Shown piece after piece: positions 1-5,819 of a stretch of DNA of 14,686 nucleotides (its first letter is position 1; each line of letters opens with the position of its first letter). The translations under genes and the position numbers were made by a program. The DNA is taken from the NCBI GenBank assembly GCA_964570285.1, contig CAZMXP010000079.1, forward strand, positions 1-14,686, read 5' to 3'. This stretch comes from CAZMXP01 sp964570285. Lineage in GTDB: Bacteria; Planctomycetota; PLA2. Below the pieces are notes generated by a model. That model was not told the origin of the DNA. It did no database searches and worked only from the letters and a program-made list of their open reading frames with translations.

Positions 1-39
1 CCCATCGTGCCCGATCTCACGCTGCGCGCCAGACGTGGA

Positions 40-729
40 TCATCGAACGCATACGTTGTAGCAGGACCAGTCGGTGCCGAGTTCAGCGGTCACTGTTCTC
101 GAGGCGGCGTCATCGATGGAAACAACCGTAGCCAAGCCAGCCAGATCATAGGCAAGATCGACGTCGAGATTCGGGTGGACCTGGAACCCCTCTTGCTCGG
201 TGACCACGACGAGCGGAAGAGGTCTCTCGGGATCGCGTATGGCTCGCGCCAGCCAGAGCCCGCCACGCTCTCCAAGGAGGCGTTCTCGCTCCCTTCGGAC
301 CCGGCTCTTTCCCACCGTCCATGTCAACCCACACTCAAGGAGGCTGCGAACCACGCGTGGACACTTGACGCTGAGGTCTAGTGGTGCCACGACGACCTCG
401 CGGTGCCCTGCGCGGATCGAGCACGAGAACGCGATCTCGCCGGGATACTCGGCGAGCCCAAGGGTCGTCGCGAACTCGACCGGCCTGGCAAGGTCACCCC
501 CCTCATGCAGCTCCCAGGTCCACAGCTGGCCTTCGGAACATGACAGGGACTCGGCCACGAGAGTCGCCGCCTTGCGGCGCGTCTCGAACGTAGCCGAGCC
601 GGGTGCGAGCATGTGCTTCCCCGCACCCTTGCTCAGCAACCATCGCTCAATCACGTCGCGCGGTTGAGCAATGGATGACTCCGCGGCCTCACTCTTGCTG
701 ACGAAGGCGTAGCAAATGACAGTCCGCAT
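40..729 (-). CDS. hypothetical protein, possibly C-terminally truncated
   Basis: The frame encodes 229 residues from the ATG at 727-729. That start has a purine-rich AGGGGG box about 6 nt upstream; the open frame extends further upstream but has no good start signal there. I do not recognise the family by name. The protein is soluble, with no signal peptide or membrane segment. It has an acidic and aromatic middle (WTWELHEGGD) and an Arg-rich patch (KSRVRRERERLL). The C-terminal stretch ends in DWSCYNVCVR immediately before the stop. From memory this resembles the motif SCYNGAVRLYWP found inside larger uncharacterised bacterial proteins, so the gene may be broken here by a nonsense mutation or frameshift. 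That is inference. Its base composition is less GC-extreme than its neighbours, which would fit acquisition by transfer. Function unknown. Confidence 0.6.
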   Translation of the reverse strand: MRTVICYAFVSKSEAAESSIAQPRDVIERWLLSKGAGKHMLAPGSATFETRRKAATLVAESLSCSEGQLWTWELHEGGDLARPVEFATTLGLAEYPGEIAFSCSIRAGHREVVVAPLDLSVKCPRVVRSLLECGLTWTVGKSRVRRERERLLGERGGLWLARAIRDPERPLPLVVVTEQEGFQVHPNLDVDLAYDLAGLATVVSIDDAASRTVTAELGTDWSCYNVCVR

Positions 730-1037
730 CTTGCCCCCTGTAGCGGTCGAGAGAGTGTAGCGGAACGGCGAAACATTAGCGACCCGCCTAGCCCGCTGCC
801 CTCCGGGGGAGGACGCGGTTACCGGGCAATGCATGTGCCCCAAAAGGGCCCGCTCCTTCGTGCGCGCCATCGGGAACCAGATCTCGCAAAGAGCGCGTTC
901 GCAACGTCAAGATGAAAGGGCACGCCGGAGGCGGCGCCAAAGGGTCCACCCATCGGGACGTATTCCGCGCTGCGCGGGCTATTGCGGGCGAATCGCGCCC
1001 CCGCCCCCCGTCGCTCGCTGCGCGAGCTATGGGGGGC
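730..1037. other. non-coding stretch with a degenerate 36-bp direct repeat
   Basis: Between the hypothetical gene and the hairpin beside tRNA-Ser I see no convincing gene; the open frames here are short, low in complexity and lack start signals. Positions 970-1005 and 1018-1053 are an imperfect direct repeat, 28 of 36 positions identical, both copies starting ctgcgcg and ending ccccgcc. The second copy runs into the perfect hairpin at 1038-1073. A possible -10 box for the hypothetical gene, TACACT on the minus strand, lies at 754-759, without a clear -35. Confidence 0.5.
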
Positions 1038-1073
1038 GATTGGGCTCCCCGCCGGGGGGCGGGGAGCCCAATC
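1038..1073 (-). terminator. perfect 16-bp hairpin at the 3' end of tRNA-Ser
   Basis: gattgggctccccgcc (1038-1053) and ggcggggagcccaatc (1058-1073) are exact reverse complements around a 4-nt gggg loop. On the minus strand this follows the tRNA-Ser directly and even includes its discriminator base (1073). There is no T-tract after it, so if it terminates transcription it does so by an unusually strong stem alone. It may also guide 3' processing of the tRNA. Confidence 0.55.
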
Positions 1074-1159
1074 GGAGAGGGAGGGATTCGAACCCCCGGT
1101 GACCTTGCGGCCACACCGGTTTTCGAAACCGGCCCATTCGACCACTCTGGCACCTCTCC
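1073..1159 (-). tRNA. tRNA-Ser (anticodon CGA)
   Basis: Reading the minus strand, the 7-bp acceptor stem GGAGAGG (1153-1159) pairs with CCTCTCC (1074-1080), followed by discriminator G at 1073. The anticodon stem CCGGT/ACCGG encloses the loop TTCGAAA, giving anticodon CGA (reads UCG). A long variable arm, typical of class II tRNAs, precedes the T-arm GGGGG-TTCGAAT-CCCTC. The terminal CCA is not encoded, unlike the other three tRNAs here. The CGA anticodon excludes tRNA-Sec (which needs TCA). Confidence 0.93.
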
Positions 1160-1175
1160 GCGTTGGAGGGGCGAC

Positions 1176-1181
1176 ATTCTA
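1176..1181 (-). promoter_or_regulatory. probable -10 box of tRNA-Ser
   Basis: TAGAAT on the minus strand (5 of 6 matches to TATAAT) would place the start of transcription about 10 nt before the mature tRNA 5' end at 1159. No clear -35 hexamer lies at 16-18 bp spacing. Confidence 0.45.
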
Positions 1182-1266
1182 CACGGGCGGCGACGTTTGG
1201 CTGGGGCCCGGGGGGCCTTCGAGTTGGGCGGCGGAGGGGGGGGCTGTCGGCGGGGGGGCGTACAAA

Positions 1267-1872
1267 ATGCGCATGGTGAAGTTCGTTTGGCACGACAAGC
1301 TTGAGGTGGCGCGCGGGGCGGCGGGGGAGGGGGGGAGGCTGCTGCTCACCTACTTCTGGTCGCCGGGGTGACTGGGGTGTGCGCGGATGGGTGCCGTGAC
1401 GTACCCAGACTCTGCGGTGGATGCCTTCCTCGACGAGAGCTTTGTCGGGCTCAAGATCAACGTGGCGGAGAGACATCCCGACTTCAAGGAGGCGGCGGGC
1501 GGGGCGATGGTGCCTTGGGCGCCGCTCTTTCGCACCACCGATGCGAAGGGGCGCGAGATGAGGCGCACGGTGGGGTGGCTTTCGCCGGGCGATTTCGTTT
1601 GCGAGATGCGCATCGCGCGCGGGCTTGGGCAGATCTCGCGCGGGCGGTTCGACCTCGCGCTTGGGGACTTCGAGGAGGTCGCGCGCGGCCGCACGACGCT
1701 TGCCCCGGAGGCGGGGTATCTGGCCGGCGTCGCGGCCTTCCTCGGCGGCAAGCGCGACATGGAGTTGCTGCGCGACCACTGGAACCGCCTACGCCGCGCC
1801 CACCCGGGCAGCGACTGGGCCAACAGGGCGGCGGTCATCGACGACCACCCGGTCGGCGGCGCGCACGGGTAG
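1267..1872 (+). CDS. thioredoxin-fold selenoprotein with U-x-x-C active site (TGA recoded as Sec35)
   Basis: One frame runs from ATG 1267 to TAG 1870-1872 with a single internal TGA at 1369-1371. Read through, it gives 201 residues. Residues 1-34 look like the beginning of a thioredoxin fold (VKFVWHD, then LLLTYFWSPG), followed by U35-L36-G37-C38-A39-R40-M41 and AVTYPD. In thioredoxin-like relatives this site is C-x-x-C, so the TGA replaces the first catalytic Cys. The fold continues with a probable cis-Pro segment (MVPWAPLF) and a glycine-rich strand (RRTVGWLSP). The last 80 or so residues look like TPR-type helices (GRFDLALGDFEEV). The likely role is a thiol or peroxide oxidoreductase with a low-pKa selenol, partner unknown. 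ATG 1273 is an alternative start. A start at 1387 would remove the first strand and the active site. No sel genes lie in the window, so recoding is inferred from the coding on both sides of the TGA and from the hairpin after it. Confidence 0.82.
1369..1408 (+). promoter_or_regulatory. candidate bacterial SECIS element (UGA plus hairpin)
   Basis: The hairpin begins on the base after the UGA. Paired segments are 1372-1376 with 1404-1408, 1378-1381 with 1400-1403, and 1382-1386 with 1394-1398. That makes 14 pairs including three G-U wobbles, with single bulges at G1377 and A1399 and a 7-nt loop AUGGGUG at 1387-1393. The loop begins 16 nt after the UGA and contains a GGG run, which fits the general form of bacterial SECIS elements bound by SelB. 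The G is third rather than first or second in the loop as I drew it. Folding was done by eye. Confidence 0.65.
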
Positions 1873-1877
1873 CCGCA

Positions 1878-1896
1878 GCGGGGGCTACTTCCCCGC
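1878..1896. terminator. possible bidirectional terminator hairpin
   Basis: GCGGGG (1878-1883) pairs with CCCCGC (1891-1896) around a 7-nt loop. It lies over the convergent 3' ends of the selenoprotein gene (stop 1872) and the AbrB-type gene (stop 1885). There is no T-tract. Confidence 0.35.
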
Positions 1897-2196
1897 GGGC
1901 GGCTTGTGGGCGATCTTGTCCGGAACGTGCCCCAGGCGCCGCACCTCCTTGCGGGCGGCGGCGTAGTCCTTGCGGCCGACGGCGTTGTTGAGGAGGAACT
2001 CGGCCTTGCGCTCGAGGTCGTAGCGCTCGACGGGAACGGCGACCGCCGGCCGGAGGAGGATCCCCTCCGACCGCTCCTCCACGAGCACGACCGACCCCTC
2101 CTTGAGCCCGTACCGTCGCCGGATCTCGGCGGGAATCACGAGCGTGCCCCGCTTGCCGAGGGTGGAAGTCGCGACCTTTCCGGATGCGCGTGCCAT
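1885..2196 (-). CDS. AbrB/SpoVT-type DNA-binding protein
   Basis: A 103-residue protein from the ATG at 2194-2196. Near the N-terminus, TSTLGKRGTLVIPAEIRRRYGLKEG is the swapped-hairpin AbrB/MazE-like DNA-binding motif, followed by VVLVEERSEGILLRPA. The second half, basic and charged (NNAVGRKDYAAARKEVRRLG), is not part of the core fold. Such proteins bind DNA as dimers, either as transition-state regulators or as antitoxins; no toxin gene adjoins this one. An in-frame ATG at 2214 exists, but a TTGACA/17/TGGAAT promoter has its -10 box at 2208-2213, so transcription should begin after that ATG and 2196 is the better start. The mRNA leader would be only a few nucleotides. The gene converges with the selenoprotein gene 12 nt away. 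Confidence 0.85.
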   Translation of the reverse strand: MARASGKVATSTLGKRGTLVIPAEIRRRYGLKEGSVVLVEERSEGILLRPAVAVPVERYDLERKAEFLLNNAVGRKDYAAARKEVRRLGHVPDKIAHKPPAGK

Positions 2197-2207
2197 GGTC
2201 TGCCCGG

Positions 2208-2236
2208 ATTCCATTAGGCGCGGCGCGGCGTGTCAA
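2208..2236 (-). promoter_or_regulatory. sigma70-type promoter of the AbrB-type gene
   Basis: On the minus strand a perfect -35 TTGACA (2231-2236), a 17-bp spacer and a -10 TGGAAT (2208-2213, 4 of 6). Transcription would start near 2201-2203, a few nucleotides before the ATG at 2196, implying a very short or leaderless mRNA. Confidence 0.65.
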
Positions 2237-2276
2237 CCCGCGCTAATCCCAGTCGCATCGTAACGCCGCGCCGCGC

Positions 2277-3038
2277 TCACTTCCCGAAGAGCTTCCCGAT
2301 CCCGTCGCCGACCTTCTTGGCGGTGTCGCCGACGATCTTGAGGCCGGTCTTGCCGACGGAGCCGAGCGCGCCGAGGCCCTTCTTGAGGCCGCCGGTGATC
2401 TCGTCGGGGAGGATGCCCGCGCCGGCCTCGGCGATGCCGCGCAGCAGGCCGCCGATGATCTTGTCGAAGACGCGGCTGAGCGGCACGCCCTCCTCGCCGA
2501 CGTTCGTCAGGCGCATCTCGTCGATCACGAGAGGCACCGTCGGCTTGATGACGCCGGCGATCGAGAGCTGCGCGTTCACGCGGATGTTCCGGATGACGAC
2601 CTCGCGGATCACGAAGCGCTTCTTCTTGCCGCTGTCGGGCTTCGGCTCGCTCTCGAGCCTCTTCAGGTTCTCGAGGATCACGTCGTAGTTCGCGTCGCCG
2701 CCGGAGCGGTCGAGATTCACTGTGACGTCGTCGAGGTTCAGCGTGGGGATCTCCACCTGATCGCCCATCAGCGACTTGAGGCTCACCTCCACCGAACCCT
2801 TGCCGAGGTCGAGGAAGTAGGGCGTCTTGTAGCCGGGCGGATTGTCGAGGCGCACCGCCTTCAGGCTGCAAGTGCCGCGGAAGACGCCGAGGTGCACGCT
2901 CCCGACGCTCGTCCGCACGCCGAGCGCGGCGGCACCCCCCGCCTCCATCGCCGCCTTCGCGGCATGGTCGATCCAGAGCGAGCTCGACAGCCCCACGAGC
3001 AGCAGCAGCACGACGGCGATCTTCAGCATCCGCTTCAT
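2277..3038 (-). CDS. AsmA-like envelope protein
   Basis: A 253-residue protein beginning MKRMLKIAVVLLLLVGLSS, one N-terminal membrane anchor or signal, so the bulk is expected outside the cytoplasm. Residues from about 30 to 190 have the alternating beta pattern of AsmA-like proteins (TSVGSVHLGVFRGTCSLKAVRLDNPPGY, then VEIPTLNLDDVTVNLDR). The C-terminal part is rich in Gly and Lys and looks amphipathic (GLKKGLGALGSVGKTGLKIVG). The family is linked to outer-envelope biogenesis and lipid transport, but this protein is far shorter than the classic members and its exact job is unknown. It lies 9 nt after the epimerase stop, so it is probably the last gene of that transcription unit. The start has no obvious Shine-Dalgarno box. 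Confidence 0.72.
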   Translation of the reverse strand: MKRMLKIAVVLLLLVGLSSSLWIDHAAKAAMEAGGAAALGVRTSVGSVHLGVFRGTCSLKAVRLDNPPGYKTPYFLDLGKGSVEVSLKSLMGDQVEIPTLNLDDVTVNLDRSGGDANYDVILENLKRLESEPKPDSGKKKRFVIREVVIRNIRVNAQLSIAGVIKPTVPLVIDEMRLTNVGEEGVPLSRVFDKIIGGLLRGIAEAGAGILPDEITGGLKKGLGALGSVGKTGLKIVGDTAKKVGDGIGKLFGK

Positions 3039-3047
3039 GCCGGAATG

Positions 3048-3869
3048 CTAGCAGCAGCGGATCGTCAGTTGGAAGCCCCAGCGTCCGTGGGCGGGCAGCG
3101 TCAGCAGCCCCTCTTTCTCGGAGGATTCGTCTCTCCTGCCGGCGACGCCCTGCCAGGGCTCGAGGCATACGAAGGGGGCACGGGGGATCGACCAGAGGCC
3201 TAGCCAACTGACCGGCGAATGGTCGAGCACCACCTTGCGCGGCGAGTGCGGGCTTTCGAGCACCATCCTCGTCGTGCCCGGATCCCTGATCACGAGCGCA
3301 TCCTCGGCGAAGAGAGGATCGCTGAGCGTGATCGTGTCGCCGCGCACAGGCTCGCGCCGGTCGCCCCGGAGCCCCTCGTCGAGATAGACCCGCTCGCTGT
3401 CGAGGGCGCGCGGGAAACGCACCACCCAGCCGTCGCGCGGGCCATCGCCGAGCGGCCAGCGGAAGGCGGGGTGAAGCCCGAAGGAGAAGGGCATCTCGAC
3501 CTCGCCTCGGTTCTCGACCTCGTAGCGGCAGGCGAGCGCCGTCCCTTCGATGGTGTAGCGGGCGCGCAGCGCGAACTCGAAGGGGTAGTGCGCTCGCGTC
3601 CTCTCCGATGAGACGAGTTCGAACTCCCCCCCGCGCCCCCCCACCTTCCACACGAGGTCCCTCGCGAAGCCGTGGCGCGGCATCGGTCTGCCGAGGAAGC
3701 GGTCCTCATGGCACCGCCCCACCACCGGGAAGAGAATCGGCGCGCTCTTGGGCCAGAGGGGCGAGTCGCCCTCGTAGAGGTAGGGCACGCCGTCAAGCCG
3801 GAGCGAGCGCAGTTGCGCACCGAGCGGGTCGATCGTCGCGCGGAGCGGGCCGTCAGCGAGTTCGATCAC
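3048..3869 (-). CDS. aldose 1-epimerase family protein (LacX/YeaD-like)
   Basis: A 273-residue protein from a GTG at 3867-3869. The N-terminal pattern LGAQLRSLRLDGVPYLYEGD, then PILFPVVGR and MPRHGFARD, is characteristic of galactose mutarotase-like proteins. Likely catalytic residues are H66 (RHGFAR), H133 (GLHPAF) and E237 (CLEPW). It should interconvert the anomers of a free or phosphorylated sugar in the cytosol; the substrate cannot be told from sequence. The open frame runs about 115 nt further upstream, but that extension lies inside the VanZ-like gene and lacks family character. From the GTG it overlaps the VanZ gene by 17 nt, consistent with translational coupling. Family assignment is firm, substrate unknown. 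Confidence 0.88.
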   Translation of the reverse strand: MIELADGPLRATIDPLGAQLRSLRLDGVPYLYEGDSPLWPKSAPILFPVVGRCHEDRFLGRPMPRHGFARDLVWKVGGRGGEFELVSSERTRAHYPFEFALRARYTIEGTALACRYEVENRGEVEMPFSFGLHPAFRWPLGDGPRDGWVVRFPRALDSERVYLDEGLRGDRREPVRGDTITLSDPLFAEDALVIRDPGTTRMVLESPHSPRKVVLDHSPVSWLGLWSIPRAPFVCLEPWQGVAGRRDESSEKEGLLTLPAHGRWGFQLTIRCC

Positions 3870-4203
3870 GGTAGCTAAGCCACAGGTAGCAGAGAACGCC
3901 CCCGAGCGCGTCCAGCAACGCGTCCGTCCCCGACGCGAAGCGCCCCGGGACATAGAGCTGGTGCATCTCGTCGAGTGCTCCATAGGCCACCGTGATCAGC
4001 AGGGCGACTTCCTTGGTGGTTGCGTGGCTCCAGAGCCACGCAACCCCGAAAAACAGCGGCACATGCAGCAGGTTCTGCCACTTCGGCGGCAGGAAGAGGA
4101 CGGTGCGCGAGATCGCCGAGCCCCTGTCGTCGGGCACCGACGAGAGCGCGAAGATGGCGGCCATGTACAAGAGCGCGAGGAGGGTCCAGCGGCGCCTCGT
4201 CAC
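3853..4203 (-). CDS. VanZ-like small membrane protein
   Basis: A 116-residue protein from GTG 4201-4203, which overlaps the tadA stop in the tetranucleotide GTGA. It has four hydrophobic segments (around residues 6-20, 45-60, 66-80 and 95-110). The signature DEMHQLYVPGRFASGTDALLDALG matches the conserved core of VanZ-like proteins (D-E-x-H-Q-x-F/Y-x-P-G-R). The namesake gives low-level teicoplanin resistance, but most relatives are uncharacterised envelope proteins, so no resistance function should be assumed. Its 3' end overlaps the epimerase start by 17 nt. Confidence 0.85.
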   Translation of the reverse strand: MTRRRWTLLALLYMAAIFALSSVPDDRGSAISRTVLFLPPKWQNLLHVPLFFGVAWLWSHATTKEVALLITVAYGALDEMHQLYVPGRFASGTDALLDALGGVLCYLWLSYRDRTR

Positions 4204-4649
4204 CGGCGCTCCCGGAAGAACTCTTGCAGCAGCGCGGCGCACTCCTCCTCGAGGAGGCCCCCCTCGACCTCGAAGCGGTGGTTGAGCCGCGGGTCGAGCC
4301 CCACCTGGTAGAGGCTGCCGCAGGCGCCCGCCTTCGGATCCTTCGCGCCGAAGAAGACCTTCCGGATGCGCGCGTTGACAAGGGCGCCGGCGCACATGAG
4401 GCAGGGCTCGAGCGTCACGTAGAGGTCGCAGCCTTCGAGGCGCCAGGAGTCGAGCGCGCTCGCCGCCTGCGTCAGCGCGATCATCTCGGCGTGGGCGGTC
4501 GGGTCCTTGAGCCGCTCGCGCTGGTTATGCGCGCGGCCGACGATCTTGCCCTCGTGCACGACGACGGCGCCGACGGGCACCTCGCCGTCGTCGGCGGCCT
4601 TCCTGGCTTCGCGCAGCGCCGCGCGCATGTGCGGTCCGGCGTCGCTCAC
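4200..4649 (-). CDS. tadA: tRNA adenosine(34) deaminase TadA
   Basis: A 149-residue cytidine/adenosine-deaminase-fold enzyme that converts A34 to inosine in the wobble position, chiefly of tRNA-Arg(ACG). The zinc site is complete: H53-A54-E55 (TAHAEM, the catalytic Glu) and P82-C83-L84-M85-C86. The N-terminal GEVPVGAVVV and the segment NARIRKVFFGAKDPKAGACGSL are typical TadA features. The start is GTG 4647-4649, overlapping the Fur stop as GTGA; an internal ATG at residue 8 is an alternative. Length is close to the family norm. Both ends overlap neighbours by 4 nt, strong evidence of co-transcription with the Fur-family and VanZ-like genes. Confidence 0.93.
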   Translation of the reverse strand: MSDAGPHMRAALREARKAADDGEVPVGAVVVHEGKIVGRAHNQRERLKDPTAHAEMIALTQAASALDSWRLEGCDLYVTLEPCLMCAGALVNARIRKVFFGAKDPKAGACGSLYQVGLDPRLNHRFEVEGGLLEEECAALLQEFFRERR

Positions 4650-5119
4650 GAGAGCCGGATCGCCTCGCGGTCGCAGCGGCCGGTCTTGCGGAAGATCTCG
4701 CAGGCGGCCTCGATGCGCAGCCGGTGGCCGAAGGGGCGGAAGCCGAGCCGGCGCGTCGTCTCCGCCTCGAGCTTCGACATCGCGGCGCCGTCGAACTCGA
4801 AGATCTTCTTGCAGTCCATGCAGACGATGTGGTCGTGCGGCTCGCGGCCGTAGGTGTGCTCGTAGACGCGCCGGTCGTCCTTGAGCGCGACCTCCTCGAT
4901 GAGCCCGCAGTCGACGAGCAGCTGCAGCGTGCGGTAGATCGTCGCCTTGCTGATGCCGTCGCCCTTGACGTGGTCTTCGAGCTGCTCCGCGCTGAAGTGC
5001 TCCTCGCGCTCGAAGATGCGGCGCAGCAGGATCTCGCGCTGGCGCGTGATCTTCAGGTCCTGCGCCTTGAGGAAGCGGCGGAAGAGCTCCGTCGCCTGCT
5101 CGATGTGCTCTACGGACAC
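4646..5119 (-). CDS. Fur-family metal-dependent transcriptional regulator
   Basis: A 157-residue protein from GTG 5117-5119. The N-terminal winged helix includes LKITRQREILL and the recognition region SKATIYRTLQLLVDCGLIEE (residues 57-76). The metal and dimer domain has H95-D-H97-IVCMDCKKIFEF with one C-x-x-C at 100-103. The usual second C-x-x-C is absent; C140 and C149 are present instead, so the structural zinc site may differ. The family represses iron, zinc, manganese or peroxide genes; the metal cannot be assigned. It starts 9 nt after the STN-domain gene and overlaps tadA by 4 nt. Being embedded in a housekeeping run, it gives no clue to its targets. Confidence 0.9.
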   Translation of the reverse strand: MSVEHIEQATELFRRFLKAQDLKITRQREILLRRIFEREEHFSAEQLEDHVKGDGISKATIYRTLQLLVDCGLIEEVALKDDRRVYEHTYGREPHDHIVCMDCKKIFEFDGAAMSKLEAETTRRLGFRPFGHRLRIEAACEIFRKTGRCDREAIRLS

Positions 5120-5128
5120 ATCGCGATG

Positions 5129-5788
5129 CTACCGCAACCCGCCGACGGCGGCGAGGAAGCGGGCGATCTCGCGGTGCACCTCGGGGTACTGGCGGATGAA
5201 GAGGTGGCGGCGGTAGGGCGAGAGGCTGATGCCCTCGTCCTCCCACGTGCCGCGGCCGCAGAACTGCCGCACCATCTCGGCGAGCTCCTCGCTGGACGCG
5301 ATCGCCTGCGCGACGACCTCCTCCGGCGGCTCGGGCCTCTCGTGGCCGCTGCCGTAGAGGTTCATGTCCTGGCCCGGGAAGTCGCGGATCGGGATCAGGT
5401 GCTCCGCGACGTCGTACAGCACGAGCACGGGCTTGCCGCGCGACTCCCTCTTCGTCGTGATCAGCAGCACGTTGCCCTGGATCATCGTCGCGAGGCCGAG
5501 CGGCTCGAGCGTGAGCTCGAAGAGGTCCTTCAGCGTGACGTTGTGCAGGTCGACCGAGAGCTCGATCGCGTCGGGGTCGCCGATCTCCTTCTCGATCCTC
5601 GCCTTCATGACGACGATGTTGAGCCCGCTCGTGATCCGCACGAAGTCGACGAGCTCCTTCAGCGACGCCCCGTCGAACTGCACGCTGACGCGCCGGGTCG
5701 CGAGCGTGTTCGCGATCTCCCTCGGGCCATTAGGGTTTGCGCGCGCGGCCGCAAGAAGCAAGAGCACCGCAAGGCAGGAACTGCGCAT
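5129..5788 (-). CDS. exported STN-domain (secretin/TonB short N-terminal domain) protein
   Basis: A 219-residue protein starting at ATG 5786-5788 with AGGTAGG just upstream; the frame continues upstream but MRSSCLAVLLLLAAARANP is a clear Sec signal peptide with an Ala-rich cleavage region. Residues 35-113 match an STN-like domain (VSVQFDGASLKELVDFVRITSGLNIVV, then VTLKDLFELTLEPLGLATMIQGNVLLIT). In secretins and TonB-dependent transporters this domain contacts partner proteins in the periplasm. Here it stands without a secretin barrel, so the role is unknown; a periplasmic docking or scaffold function is inference. It lies 31 nt after purD and 9 nt before the Fur-family gene. Confidence 0.75.
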   Translation of the reverse strand: MRSSCLAVLLLLAAARANPNGPREIANTLATRRVSVQFDGASLKELVDFVRITSGLNIVVMKARIEKEIGDPDAIELSVDLHNVTLKDLFELTLEPLGLATMIQGNVLLITTKRESRGKPVLVLYDVAEHLIPIRDFPGQDMNLYGSGHERPEPPEEVVAQAIASSEELAEMVRQFCGRGTWEDEGISLSPYRRHLFIRQYPEVHREIARFLAAVGGLR

Positions 5789-5819
5789 ACCTACCTGAAC
5801 GCGTCGCGCACGCAAACCG

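Noticed and set aside
40..729. Member of a phage-defence system
   Set aside because: There are no nuclease, helicase or NTPase motifs and no partner gene within the window; position near a tRNA is not sufficient.
1073..1159. tRNA-Sec (selC) beside the selenoprotein gene
   Set aside because: The anticodon is CGA, not TCA, and the acceptor and T stems are of normal serine-tRNA length.
1387..1872. Start of the thioredoxin-like gene at ATG 1387 (161 residues)
   Set aside because: It would remove the first strand and the active site, although family-like sequence continues in frame upstream through a single TGA. No clear Shine-Dalgarno sequence precedes 1387, and the ATG sits in a hairpin loop.
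2233..3651. A 472-residue minus-strand frame across the AsmA-like and epimerase genes
   Set aside because: It is Arg/Ala/Pro-rich with no motif, and is out of frame with two recognised genes.
3853..4203. Glycopeptide resistance gene
   Set aside because: Only the widespread VanZ-like fold is present; no vanHAX-type genes adjoin and it lies in a housekeeping run.
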